A stretch of 64,000 nucleotides of DNA from positions 16,739-80,738 of the forward strand of contig NZ_JASDDK010000008.1 of NCBI RefSeq assembly GCF_030407435.1. Direction: 5' to 3'. The notes under the pieces were generated by a model. It had not been told where the DNA came from, made no database searches, and was given only the letters and a program-made list of their open reading frames with translations. Origin of the DNA: Winogradskyella bathintestinalis. GTDB taxonomy: Bacteria > Bacteroidota > Bacteroidia > Flavobacteriales > Flavobacteriaceae. The position numbers were made by a program, and so were the translations under genes. The first letter of the stretch is position 1. Every line of letters begins with the position of its first letter. Shown here in pieces: positions 8,335 through 17,531 of the stretch.

Positions 8335-9699
8335 ATTTACGCTATACTAGACATAGAAACCACTGGTGGGAAGTATAATGAAGAAGGCATCACAGAAATT
8401 GCAATCTATCAATTTGATGGCCATAGAGTAACGGATCAGTTTATTTCATTAGTAAATCCGGAGCGCGAAATTCAACCTTTTGTAGTTAATCTTACAGGAA
8501 TTAATTCTAAAATGCTTAAAAACGCACCTAAATTTTATGAGGTGGCCAAACGCATTGTTGAGATTACTGAAGACTGCATATTAGTAGCGCATAACTCTTC
8601 TTTTGATTATAGAATATTAAAGACAGAATTTAAACGCTTAGGTTTTCCTTTTAAACGAAAAAGTTTATGTACCGTTGAGCTATCACAGCAACTTATTCCT
8701 AATATGGAATCTTATAGCTTAGGCAAATTAACACGTGCTCTAGGTATTCCTTTAAGCGACAGGCATAGAGCCAATGGAGATGCAATGGCAACTGTTAAGT
8801 TGTTTAAGATGTTATTAAATAAAGATTTAGATAAGATTATTGTTAAAGATGCCATTAAGGTTGAGCAGAAATCTAAAATAGCTCCTAATCTTAATTCTAT
8901 AATTGAAAAATTACCGTCAGATACTGGAGTGTATTATATTTATAATGTAGACGGTGATATCATCTATATTGGTAAAAGTAAAAATATAAGAAAACGAATT
9001 ATTCAACATTTTACTGGTACTAATTCTAAATCTAAGAAAATTCAAAAATTAGTAAGTACGGTTACTTATGAGAGAACAGGTAGTGAATTAGCCGCATTAC
9101 TGAAAGAAAGCGCTGAAATTAAAGCAAATAAACCCATTTTTAATAGGTCTTTGAAACGCACAATTTTCACTCATGCGCTTTATAGTTTTACCGATAAAAA
9201 CGGTTATATTAACCTTAAAATAGACAAGTCTGACAGCCAAGAGCAATCCATTACCACCTTTAATACAAAAGCAAGTGGAAGACAGTTTTTATTTAAAGCG
9301 GTAGATGAGTTTAATCTTTGTCAAAAATTAACGGGACTGTACGATACAAGGACGAGCTGTTTTAAGCATGAAGTTAAAGAGTGCCAAGGAGCTTGTATTA
9401 ATAAAGAATCAGCAGAATTATACAATAAACGTGTCAATGCACTTATAGAAAAATACAACTATGTTAATAAAGACATGGTGATTATAGATAAAGGACGTGA
9501 TATACATGAAAAATGTGCTTTTTTAATTGAAAACGGCACCTTTAAAGGCTTTGGCTTTTTTGACTTAAACCACCAAATAAATAATAAGGCTATTTTAAAA
9601 TCCCTCATTACACCGATGGAAAATAACAGAGATACCAAACATATCATTCAAAGTTATTTACGTCGAAACAAACGTTTAAAATTGATAGAATTAAACTAA
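8335..9699 (+). CDS. DnaQ-type 3'-5' exonuclease fused to GIY-YIG (UvrC/Cho-like) nuclease; non-canonical start
   Basis: A two-domain nuclease of about 454 residues. Numbering from the proposed start, the exonuclease carries Asp6 and Glu8 in DIETTG, Asp91 in NSSFDYRIL, and His144/Asp149 in HRANGD (DEDDh set). The GIY-YIG domain follows at about 195-280, with GVYY at 198-201 and YIG at 211-213, then a UvrC-like region with a CQGACI cysteine cluster. The fusion is known in Bacteroidota. The frame clearly extends about 59 codons upstream of the first ATG (8512), but no ATG, GTG or TTG precedes DIETTG. The best start is an ATT right before YAILDIETTG, the point where relatives begin. The exact base is uncertain by a few nucleotides. 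Confidence 0.85.
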   Translation: MYAILDIETTGGKYNEEGITEIAIYQFDGHRVTDQFISLVNPEREIQPFVVNLTGINSKMLKNAPKFYEVAKRIVEITEDCILVAHNSSFDYRILKTEFKRLGFPFKRKSLCTVELSQQLIPNMESYSLGKLTRALGIPLSDRHRANGDAMATVKLFKMLLNKDLDKIIVKDAIKVEQKSKIAPNLNSIIEKLPSDTGVYYIYNVDGDIIYIGKSKNIRKRIIQHFTGTNSKSKKIQKLVSTVTYERTGSELAALLKESAEIKANKPIFNRSLKRTIFTHALYSFTDKNGYINLKIDKSDSQEQSITTFNTKASGRQFLFKAVDEFNLCQKLTGLYDTRTSCFKHEVKECQGACINKESAELYNKRVNALIEKYNYVNKDMVIIDKGRDIHEKCAFLIENGTFKGFGFFDLNHQINNKAILKSLITPMENNRDTKHIIQSYLRRNKRLKLIELN

Positions 9700-9704
9700 T
9701 ACTA

Positions 9705-11648
9705 ATGAGAGATATTTTATTTTTATTCGCGGTCTGCGCTACTTTTTTATGTGCCTCCCAAAATTACGATATCGGTATGGCCGTTCATAAAAATGAATTG
9801 AAAGCGACAACATACGCTAAAGATTCCACTGCAAATGCTGTAGTTATATATGACTATGGTAATAGTTTTGTGAATGAGAAAACCTTTTGGCTCAACGTGG
9901 AAGTAGAACAAAAAATTAAAATTTTAAGACCAGAAGGTATTGCCCGGGGTGAGTTTGAAATTAAACTTTATAAAGGGAAATCTTCAAAAGAAAAGATCGA
10001 TGATATTAAAGGAACCACCTATAATTTAGAAAATGGAAAAATTGTAAAATCACATTTAACGAAAAACGCTATTTTCGAAATAGAAAATGACAATTATACC
10101 TTAGTTAAATTTGTATTACCTAATCTAAAGATAGGGAGTATAATAACGATAAGCTATACTACAAAATCACGATTTATGTCTAAATATCAGCCTTGGTATT
10201 TTCAGAGTATTGATCCTGTGATGTATAGCGAATACAATACAAGTATTCCAGGGAATTATAATTATCATGTAAAGTTAGTTGGAGAAATTTCATTAGATAC
10301 CAATGAGTCTATCATAAAGCGCAATTGTTTAGATGCTGGTAGAGGCGCTTATGCGCATTGTTCCGTTAATAAATATGTGATGACAGATATTCCTGCTTAT
10401 AAGCCCGAGGGATTTACAACGACATCCCGTAATTATATGGCTAGAATTGAGTATGAACTAAGTGTTTTTAAAGGTTTTGATGGCAGTGTTGATAAAATCA
10501 CCAAAACTTGGAGAGATGCTGACAACGAACTTAAAACAGACTTAAATTTTGGAAGACAGTTGGGCAAAAAAGGTCTGGTTAAAAATTTATTGCCTGCTGA
10601 GATATCGTCAATTGATAATCCATTAGAAAAAGCTAATAGAATATATCAATATGTTCTTAATAATTATAAATGGAACGGTAAATCTGAACGCTACGATGTA
10701 TCGTTAAAATCGCTCATAAAAGAAAAAACAGGTAGTGCTTTTGAAATCAACTTATTACTAGCCAACCTCTTGTCTTATGAGGATATTGACGTGTTTCCAG
10801 TATTAATGTCTACAAGAGAAAATGGATTAGTGACGAGATTATTTCCAGTACTTTCGGAATTTAACTACGTGATATTAAAGGTAATAATTGATAATATAAC
10901 GTATTATCTAGATGCCACTAATTCGTATCGTTCTTTTGGGGAATTACCATTTAGAGCGCTAAACCAATACGGACGACTCATTGATTTTGATGAAGGAAGT
11001 GATTGGGAAGATATTGAGGTCACCGAAATTTCTTCGAGAACGCATCGTATTGCATTTTCTTCTTTTGAAGATGATGAATTTTACGGCACTATTGAGAGTG
11101 GATATAGTGGTTACCATTCGCACGGGCCAAAACAGCAATTCGATGAGAATGCGTCAGCCTACTTTAATCAAAAAGCAAACAACCTCACAGATATTAATAT
11201 TGAAAATCACGAAGTTTTAGATTTTGACAAAACCAAATCTACCTTCAACGAAAAAATGGATATTTCATTAACACCCGAGTTTATAGGTAATAAAATTTAC
11301 CTCAACCCATTTATTCTTAAGTTTTTTGATGAAAATCCATTTAAATTACAAGAGCGCACCTACCCCATTGACTTTGGTTACAAAGACAGTTATTCATATA
11401 GCATGAAAATTAATCTTGATAATTTAGTGGCTAGCGAACTACCAGAATCTGTTACCTTTACCTTGCCCAATAACGCAGGTCGGTTATTATTTAATATAAA
11501 ATTAGTGGATAATGACCTCTTAATTTTCTTTAAAGCTTACTTTCATCAATCAATTTATAATCCAAATTATTACCCTTATTTAAAAGAATTTATGAATAAG
11601 GTTGTAGAACTTCAAAACAATACCCTAATTGTCTTAGAAAAACAATAG
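9705..11648 (+). CDS. Secreted DUF3857 protein with a degenerate transglutaminase-like core
   Basis: A 647-residue exported protein: signal peptide at 1-18 (ending CASQ), a DUF3857 beta-rich domain (about 60-240), then a transglutaminase-like core (about 290-420). Where active transglutaminases have Cys in a G-x-C-W/D context, this protein reads KTGSAFEINLLLANLL, so the catalytic cysteine is absent. The VLMSTRENG segment after it is typical of the Bacteroidota branch. It probably has a structural or binding role at the envelope rather than crosslinking. It starts 5 bp after the nuclease gene and lies 24 bp before the K+ channel, so it is likely in one transcript. Confidence 0.8.
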   Translation: MRDILFLFAVCATFLCASQNYDIGMAVHKNELKATTYAKDSTANAVVIYDYGNSFVNEKTFWLNVEVEQKIKILRPEGIARGEFEIKLYKGKSSKEKIDDIKGTTYNLENGKIVKSHLTKNAIFEIENDNYTLVKFVLPNLKIGSIITISYTTKSRFMSKYQPWYFQSIDPVMYSEYNTSIPGNYNYHVKLVGEISLDTNESIIKRNCLDAGRGAYAHCSVNKYVMTDIPAYKPEGFTTTSRNYMARIEYELSVFKGFDGSVDKITKTWRDADNELKTDLNFGRQLGKKGLVKNLLPAEISSIDNPLEKANRIYQYVLNNYKWNGKSERYDVSLKSLIKEKTGSAFEINLLLANLLSYEDIDVFPVLMSTRENGLVTRLFPVLSEFNYVILKVIIDNITYYLDATNSYRSFGELPFRALNQYGRLIDFDEGSDWEDIEVTEISSRTHRIAFSSFEDDEFYGTIESGYSGYHSHGPKQQFDENASAYFNQKANNLTDINIENHEVLDFDKTKSTFNEKMDISLTPEFIGNKIYLNPFILKFFDENPFKLQERTYPIDFGYKDSYSYSMKINLDNLVASELPESVTFTLPNNAGRLLFNIKLVDNDLLIFFKAYFHQSIYNPNYYPYLKEFMNKVVELQNNTLIVLEKQ

Positions 11649-11672
11649 ATTTACTTTTAGTACTTTTAGAAT

Positions 11673-12545
11673 ATGGAATCTTACGGGAAATATAATTGGA
11701 AAACTAAACTTCATGAAATTATTTATGAAGCGGATACTCCTGCCGGAAAATTATTCGACGTCGTTCTTCTTATAGTCATAGTTGCCAGTATTATTTTGGT
11801 AATGCTTGAAAGTATTAAAAGTTTTGATGAACGATTTCACTCATTTTTAGATATTTCTGAATGGGTTATTACCATATTATTTACTATCGAGTATATATTA
11901 AGAATTATTACGGTAAAGAAACCTTTAAAATACATTACAAGTTTTTACGGTATAATCGATTTATTATCGACCATACCAAAATATTTATCGCTGATATTTA
12001 TTGGTACCCATGCCTTGGTTGCACTAAGAGCTTTGCGCTTGTTAAGAATTTTTAGAATTCTAAAATTGGTTCGTTTTATGGGGGCATCCAATCAGTTATC
12101 GAGTGCTCTAAAAGCAAGTAGAGTAAAAATTTCGGTATTTTTATTTGCTGTAATTATTGCGGCTACAATTTTTGGTACCATTATGTATTTGGTTGAAGGT
12201 GAAGAAAATGGATTTAATAATATTCCGAAAAGTATATATTGGTGTATCGTAACCTTAACCACCGTAGGTTTTGGAGATATTGCGCCACAAACACCCTTAG
12301 GACAATTTATCGCTACGCTTATAATGATTTTGGGTTACGGTATTATAGCCGTGCCCACAGGCATTGTATCTGCAGAATATACTAAAGCTTCGGACACTGA
12401 TTCTAGCAAAAAATTATCGGATGAAGAACATAAGCATGTCAATACCGTTATAAAAAATACGCAGTCTTGCATTAATTGTTTAGCCACAAAACATAAAGAT
12501 GATGCTATATTCTGTAGGAAATGCGGAAGTAAATTAAGAATATGA
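11673..12545 (+). CDS. Voltage-gated-type potassium channel with C-terminal zinc ribbon
   Basis: A 290-residue six-helix ion channel. S1-S3 lie at about 25-110. The S4 helix (about 118-135) carries basic residues every third position (R119, R122, R125, R128, K131, R134), the pattern of a voltage sensor. The pore loop contains the K+ selectivity filter TVGFGD at 197-202. After S6 the tail ends in a four-cysteine zinc ribbon (C266, C269, C281, C284; CxxC-x11-CxxC). The tail could gate the channel or hold the tetramer together. Its stop overlaps the miaA start (ATGA), which indicates translational coupling. Confidence 0.9.
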   Translation: MESYGKYNWKTKLHEIIYEADTPAGKLFDVVLLIVIVASIILVMLESIKSFDERFHSFLDISEWVITILFTIEYILRIITVKKPLKYITSFYGIIDLLSTIPKYLSLIFIGTHALVALRALRLLRIFRILKLVRFMGASNQLSSALKASRVKISVFLFAVIIAATIFGTIMYLVEGEENGFNNIPKSIYWCIVTLTTVGFGDIAPQTPLGQFIATLIMILGYGIIAVPTGIVSAEYTKASDTDSSKKLSDEEHKHVNTVIKNTQSCINCLATKHKDDAIFCRKCGSKLRI

Positions 12546-13447
12546 CTAAAATTCTTATTTCCATTGTTGGACCTACAGCCATCGGTAAAACGGCTTTAAG
12601 TATAAAATTAGCCCAACATTTTAATTCTGAAATTATTTCTGCAGACTCACGTCAGTTTTATAAGGAAATGTCTATTGGAACAGCGGTACCATTTGAAGAC
12701 GAGTTGGATGCCTCACCACATCACTTCATTCAGAATACATCTATTAATACGTATTATAACGTCGGGGATTTTGAACGTGATGCCATTTCTAAAATAAAAA
12801 AACTGCATAACAAAAATCCATTCGTGGTAATGGTGGGAGGTTCTGGCTTGTATGTAAAAGCCGTAACCAAAGGACTGGACTATTTTCCTGAAGTGGATGC
12901 TAATATAAGAACGCAACTTAATCATCAGTTTGAAAATAAGGGAATTGCGTATTTACAAGAAAAGCTCAAAACTTTAGACCTTACAGCTTACGAGACTATT
13001 GCTATTGATAACCCACAACGTGTTATTAGAGCTTTAGAAATTTGCATTGGTACGGAAAAACCATACTCTTCTTTTCTTACCAATTCAGACAAAAATCGGG
13101 AATTTAAAACGATCTCTATAGGGCTAAATGCAGAGCGTTCCATTATCTATGATAGAATTAATAGACGCGTAGATATAATGATAGAAAACGGCTTATTAGA
13201 TGAAGTAAAAGCCTTATTACCTTATAGGAATCTTAATGCCCTGAACACCGTTGGCTATAAAGAGTTATTTCAATATTTTGATGGGAATTGGACCTTAGAA
13301 TTTGCCATTTCAGAAATAAAAAAGAATACAAGACGCTTTGCAAAACGCCAACTCACTTGGTTTAGAAAAGATGATTCCATTAGGTGGTTTGATTTTAAAA
13401 CTGATGTTGATGAAATTATAACCTACATCAATTCACAGATTAATTAA
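12542..13447 (+). CDS. miaA: tRNA dimethylallyltransferase
   Basis: Transfers the dimethylallyl group to N6 of A37 in tRNAs reading codons that start with U. A 301-residue enzyme with P-loop GPTAIGKTALS at residues 9-19, the substrate-binding segment ISADSRQFYKEMSIGTA and the conserved VGGSGLYVKA region. The later FAKRQLTWFRKD segment is the family's C-terminal signature. The ATG overlaps the channel stop codon by four bases. A bidirectional terminator follows at 13555-13582. Confidence 0.95.
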   Translation: MTKILISIVGPTAIGKTALSIKLAQHFNSEIISADSRQFYKEMSIGTAVPFEDELDASPHHFIQNTSINTYYNVGDFERDAISKIKKLHNKNPFVVMVGGSGLYVKAVTKGLDYFPEVDANIRTQLNHQFENKGIAYLQEKLKTLDLTAYETIAIDNPQRVIRALEICIGTEKPYSSFLTNSDKNREFKTISIGLNAERSIIYDRINRRVDIMIENGLLDEVKALLPYRNLNALNTVGYKELFQYFDGNWTLEFAISEIKKNTRRFAKRQLTWFRKDDSIRWFDFKTDVDEIITYINSQIN

Positions 13448-13554
13448 GATATAGATCTCTGATTTTAAATTTATTTTTCGAAGTAGAATATTTCCAATTA
13501 TGGTTAAACTAATTAAACCTAAATCATTCTTAGAAATTATTTTTATTTAATAAA

Positions 13555-13582
13555 AAAATCCAGCTCAAAAGAACTGGATTTT
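13555..13582. terminator. Bidirectional intrinsic terminator between miaA and the response regulator
   Basis: Arms AAAATCCAG (13555-13563) and CTGGATTTT (13574-13582) flank a 10-base loop, with A and T runs on the two sides. It sits between two convergent genes and can serve both strands. Confidence 0.85.
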
Positions 13583-13608
13583 CACTAATTATGTAAAAAG
13601 GTTGAGTA

Positions 13609-14319
13609 TTATTTATCTCCATTAATTACTAGTCTAAAGCCTTCCCCATGGATGTTTAAAATTTCAACATTCGGATCTGGCTTTAAATATTTACGCAATT
13701 TGGCTATGTAAACATCCATACTACGAGATGTAAAATAATTATCGTCTCTCCAAATTTTGGTTAAAGCTAGTTCTCGCGGCATTAAGTCATTTTCATGTAG
13801 TGCCAATAATCGTAATAATTCGTTTTCTTTAGGAGAAAGTTTAGAAGGATCACCTCCATCGAATTTTAAAAATCTTAATTTCGAATTAAGATCGAAACGA
13901 CCTATTTTAAATTCAAATTGTTTACTATCAGCAACCGTGTCCGTAGCTTTACGCTGCATTATAGCTTTAATTTTCATTAATAACACTTCGCTATCAAACG
14001 GTTTGTTAAGATAATCATCAGCCCCTACTTTATAGCCCTTAAGAACATCTTCCTTCATGGCCTTAGCGGTTAAGAAAATAATTGGTACATCAGTGTTTTT
14101 CTCTCTTATTTCTTTCGCTAACGTAAAACCATCTTTATACGGCATCATTACATCTAAAATACAAAGATCAAAATCATCTTTCTTGAACTTTTCAAAGCCT
14201 TCCATACCATTTTTTGCATGGATAACATCGTAATCGTTCATCATTAAATAATCTTTTAAAACCGTTCCAAAATTTGGATCGTCTTCAACTAAAAGTATTT
14301 TTTTATTTTGCTCTTCCAT
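13609..14319 (-). CDS. Response regulator, OmpR/PhoB family (RprY-like)
   Basis: A 236-residue DNA-binding response regulator. The receiver domain has the acidic pocket (E12, D13, D14), phosphoacceptor Asp56 in CILDVMMP, Thr84 and Lys106 in NKPF. The winged-helix domain follows from about 140, with SPKENELLRLLALHEN and the recognition region RSMDVYIAKLRKYL. It is 10 bp downstream of the histidine kinase gene and must be its partner. The pair resembles the RprX/RprY system of Bacteroidota; the target genes cannot be read from this window. Confidence 0.92.
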   Translation of the reverse strand: MEEQNKKILLVEDDPNFGTVLKDYLMMNDYDVIHAKNGMEGFEKFKKDDFDLCILDVMMPYKDGFTLAKEIREKNTDVPIIFLTAKAMKEDVLKGYKVGADDYLNKPFDSEVLLMKIKAIMQRKATDTVADSKQFEFKIGRFDLNSKLRFLKFDGGDPSKLSPKENELLRLLALHENDLMPRELALTKIWRDDNYFTSRSMDVYIAKLRKYLKPDPNVEILNIHGEGFRLVINGDK

Positions 14320-14329
14320 AATTCGTTAT

Positions 14330-15898
14330 TTATGATATTAATGGCATCTTTATAATAAAAGTACTGCCTTTTCCTTTTTCACTTTCTACGGCTATATGAC
14401 CTTGATGATCATCCACTATACGTTTTACATATGCTAAACCTAGTCCGTGTCCTTTAACATTGTGCACATTACCGGTGTGTTCTCTATAAAATTTTTCGAA
14501 CACACGTTTTGCAACTGCCTTCGACATTCCGTTACCTTGGTCCTTTATTTTCACTATAATGTTGTGACCTATGTTTTCGGAATATACATCAATGATTGGT
14601 GCTTCATCCGAATATTTTATGGCATTATCTAATATATTAACGAGTACATTTGTAAAATGTGTTTCGTTGGCTAAAACAGAAGAGCGCTCAGCATCGAGAT
14701 GTAAATTAATGGCTCCTTGTCTGTCTTCAACTATAAGTTCTACATGGGTTATCGCATCTTCAATTAAGTCGTGCAACTCATGCCTTTCCTTACTTATATT
14801 TAATTCATTTTTTTCTAATTTAGAAATACGTAGTACATTTTCAACTTGCGCGTGCATACGTTTATTTTCTTCCTTAATCATTCCTAAATAACGCTTTACT
14901 TTTTCTTGGTCATTTAGTATTTTAGGATTTTTAATTGAGTCTAAAGCCAGATTGATTGTAGCGATTGGTGTTTTAAACTCGTGCGTCATATTATTAATAA
15001 AATCTGTCTTAATTTGTGAAATTTGACGTTGCTTAATTAATTGATAAATGGCACTAGTATAAGCAATTATTATAATACTAGTGAATATTATGGATAGCAC
15101 AATCATCCATAGAATGGAGGACAATAAGTACTTTTTTCTTTCTGTAAAATCTACCCAAAGATTATAACTGCTTTCAAAATCGTTATCTAAAAAAATTGGT
15201 ACTCCGTAAGCTTCATTGGTCATTTCGAAATTTGAGGATTGCACTTTAGTAGCTAAATCATCATCGTAAATGGCAAATTCAAAATCTAAATCTATACCTT
15301 CATTTTTTAACTCTCTTCTCAACAACGTTTTAATTTCTGTCGCTGTAATTCTTCTATAAACAGGTTTATCCTTTAATAACGTTTTAATAGATTCTTCATA
15401 AGCATGTTTATCGAGTTCACCTAATGTAGAAAATTCCCGTAAGCTTGTTTCCGGACTTACTCTTTTAACACCATCAATAGTGGTGGCATTATAATAATCA
15501 GTAACGCGTTCGCTATATAGTTTACTTATGTTAAAACTATCAGCGTCTATTTCAGAGAACATAGAAGGAACCTTGTAAAGCTCCTCAAAAACGGTATTAC
15601 GATGTACTATAGTTTTATCACTTATATCATCTTCCGTAGCAATAAATAATTGCTTTATAATAGATGAATTTACCTTATGATCATTACTCAAGTAAGGTTG
15701 CAATTTCTTATAATATTCTCTAAATTCGTTTTTTTCAATAGAATTAGAGACATAACTTAAGGAACGCTTTACACTTCTCGTAAAATTATTATCCTCATTT
15801 TCTATACTATTATTTATAAAAAATGATTGTACAAAAATTATACCTATGAGTGACAAACTCATTAAGGCTATCAATAACACAAATAGCTTTTTGCCCAT
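14330..15898 (-). CDS. Membrane sensor histidine kinase (RprX-like)
   Basis: A 522-residue sensor. TM1 lies at about 4-26 and TM2 at about 258-280, enclosing a periplasmic sensing domain of about 230 residues. The H box has His306 in MTHEFKTP. The ATPase domain has the N box (NILDNAIKYS), G1 (KDQGNGMS) and G2 (GHGLGLAYV). It transfers phosphate to the regulator encoded just downstream. Upstream lie a TAAATTTG promoter element (15903-15910) and a palindrome (15933-15947) that may serve autoregulation. The ATG at 15898 is only a few bases from that element, so the mRNA would be nearly leaderless. Confidence 0.93.
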   Translation of the reverse strand: MGKKLFVLLIALMSLSLIGIIFVQSFFINNSIENEDNNFTRSVKRSLSYVSNSIEKNEFREYYKKLQPYLSNDHKVNSSIIKQLFIATEDDISDKTIVHRNTVFEELYKVPSMFSEIDADSFNISKLYSERVTDYYNATTIDGVKRVSPETSLREFSTLGELDKHAYEESIKTLLKDKPVYRRITATEIKTLLRRELKNEGIDLDFEFAIYDDDLATKVQSSNFEMTNEAYGVPIFLDNDFESSYNLWVDFTERKKYLLSSILWMIVLSIIFTSIIIIAYTSAIYQLIKQRQISQIKTDFINNMTHEFKTPIATINLALDSIKNPKILNDQEKVKRYLGMIKEENKRMHAQVENVLRISKLEKNELNISKERHELHDLIEDAITHVELIVEDRQGAINLHLDAERSSVLANETHFTNVLVNILDNAIKYSDEAPIIDVYSENIGHNIIVKIKDQGNGMSKAVAKRVFEKFYREHTGNVHNVKGHGLGLAYVKRIVDDHQGHIAVESEKGKGSTFIIKMPLIS

Positions 15899-15902
15899 CA
15901 GT

Positions 15903-15910
15903 CAAATTTA
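15903..15910 (-). promoter_or_regulatory. -7 promoter element for the sensor kinase (TAAATTTG)
   Basis: On the minus strand TAAATTTG fits TAnnTTTG and ends 4 bp before the kinase ATG. No clear TTG was found at the -33 spacing, so the call is tentative. Confidence 0.4.
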
Positions 15911-15932
15911 ACATTTTAACATTTAGTATAAA

Positions 15933-15947
15933 TTAGGTTTAACCTAA
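15933..15947. promoter_or_regulatory. Palindromic operator candidate upstream of the two-component operon
   Basis: TTAGGTT-T-AACCTAA is a perfect 7-bp dyad, followed at once by AACGTTAAC-type symmetry (to about 15953). It sits between coaE and the kinase gene, 22 bp upstream of the -7 element on the minus strand, where a response-regulator or repressor site could be. It lacks the T run needed for a terminator. Confidence 0.4.
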
Positions 15948-15970
15948 CGTTAACAAATGAATTACCTTAT

Positions 15971-16561
15971 TTATTGATGAATTTTTTCTAGTAGCGCTTT
16001 ATGAATTTTAAACGCCTGAATCTTAGCTTCATCGATATCGTTATTTTCAATAACAAAATCTGAATGTTTTACTTTTTCAGCATCAGACCATTGATTTTTA
16101 ATAATAGATTTTATTTTTTCCATGGATACATTATCCCGCTGCATTACCCGTTCTATTCTTAAATGTTGGTCTGCTATTACCGTAATGATGTAATTATATT
16201 GATTTTGTAGATTATTCTCAAAAATAATTGCGGCCTCTTTTATAACGTAATCCGAATTTTGCTTTTTAAGCCATCTCTTAAAATGTGAAGCCACTTTAGG
16301 ATGCACAATGGCGTTCATTTTTGCTAGTAAATGCTTATCATTAAAAATTCTTGAAGATAAATACGGTCTATTTAATTGATTATTCTCGTAGGCATCTTCA
16401 CCAAACAATACTATGAGTTTTCGGCGAATAACTTTTGAGCGGTTCATCAATGCTTTAGCTTCATCATCCGCTATATAAATTGGTATTCCAAGCGAATGAA
16501 AATAGTTGAGAATTGTGGTTTTTCCACTACCAATGCCCCCTGTTAATCCAACTACTACCAT
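15971..16561 (-). CDS. coaE: Dephospho-CoA kinase
   Basis: Final step of coenzyme A synthesis: ATP-dependent phosphorylation of the 3'-hydroxyl of dephospho-CoA. A 196-residue enzyme with P-loop GGIGSGKTT (residues 8-16), the DDEAKALM segment that binds substrate, and the basic lid HLRIERVMQRD. It begins 1 bp after the YbbR gene stop, so it is cotranscribed with it. CoaBC, two steps earlier in the pathway, is encoded separately at 24660-25871. Confidence 0.95.
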   Translation of the reverse strand: MVVVGLTGGIGSGKTTILNYFHSLGIPIYIADDEAKALMNRSKVIRRKLIVLFGEDAYENNQLNRPYLSSRIFNDKHLLAKMNAIVHPKVASHFKRWLKKQNSDYVIKEAAIIFENNLQNQYNYIITVIADQHLRIERVMQRDNVSMEKIKSIIKNQWSDAEKVKHSDFVIENNDIDEAKIQAFKIHKALLEKIHQ

Positions 16562-16562
16562 A

Positions 16563-17525
16563 TTATAATTTAATAAATTCGATGCGTTTTTGTTTGATAT
16601 TTACATGTTTTACAAAATCTGGTTTCTTAATAACTTTTGGCACCAAATAGGTTTGCTGTGCAACTAAGTCCGCATAATCACAAGCCACTTTAAAATCTGA
16701 AGCTTTAATAGCGTTGTAATACTCTAAGTCTACATAATAAGCGACATTTACTGTTTTAGGAAAGTAATTTATTATAATATCTTGAGGTTGGTTACTTATG
16801 GTAATAGGAACCTCAACGATGCCCTCAGTAAATCGAGCAACTTTTCCACTGACTTTGACTTCTTTCGGAAAAACTTCAATGTTTTCAAAACTTGAAATAT
16901 CAAGTTTCACTGTATTTAAAATATCGTTCTTAACATCATTCATTATTAGTGCTTCTGTTACAACTGAATCTATTTTATTCACTTCAGATGTTGCCCCTAC
17001 TATTTTTACACTATCTATATTAAATGTAAAATTTTCTTTTAGATCATAACCAACAGCATAATTTACTTCTTTTTTAAGAGATACCGGAACCAATTTTGAG
17101 GCCCGTGTAGCATATGCTATTAAAAGCGTATCTGGCAGTACTGAGATTAAGTTGTATGCATTGCTCAACTGATTTTCAATTAAGAATTTATGTTTTTGAA
17201 CATCGAACTTAAAATAATCTGATTTTTTACTCACATCGGTTTTAGAATCCACCACTAATTCCTTATAATTTTGAAATATTAAAGGCAATAGAGAAAAACC
17301 TTTAGCTTCCACATACGCATATATAAAATTGGCAGAATCGTTTTCAATTAAAATTTCATTTTCAACATTGATTAAATTTACTTTTAATTTTATAGTTTGT
17401 TTATAATCATTTGATAATTTAGAAATGATTAGAAACACAAAAGCAATCATAAAAAATAGACTAAACTGCTTAACGCTTCTATTTTTAAAGTAATCTCGTA
17501 TGTTAAATTTCTTCTTAGTGGTCAT
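16563..17525 (-). CDS. YbbR-like (CdaR-type) domain protein
   Basis: A 320-residue membrane-anchored protein with one N-terminal transmembrane helix (about 20-38, after a basic RSVKQ stretch) and an extracytoplasmic tail of beta-rich YbbR-like repeats (for example VPVSLKKEV and VPITISNQP). In Firmicutes the homologue CdaR regulates a diadenylate cyclase. Here the neighbours are coaE and a glycosyltransferase, so that role cannot be inferred. The gene is tightly packed, 6 bp after the glycosyltransferase and 1 bp before coaE. Confidence 0.75.
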   Translation of the reverse strand: MTTKKKFNIRDYFKNRSVKQFSLFFMIAFVFLIISKLSNDYKQTIKLKVNLINVENEILIENDSANFIYAYVEAKGFSLLPLIFQNYKELVVDSKTDVSKKSDYFKFDVQKHKFLIENQLSNAYNLISVLPDTLLIAYATRASKLVPVSLKKEVNYAVGYDLKENFTFNIDSVKIVGATSEVNKIDSVVTEALIMNDVKNDILNTVKLDISSFENIEVFPKEVKVSGKVARFTEGIVEVPITISNQPQDIIINYFPKTVNVAYYVDLEYYNAIKASDFKVACDYADLVAQQTYLVPKVIKKPDFVKHVNIKQKRIEFIKL

Positions 17526-17531
17526 TTATAT

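Noticed and set aside
13448..13608. Small RNA gene between miaA and the response regulator
   Set aside because: The structure present is fully explained by the bidirectional terminator.
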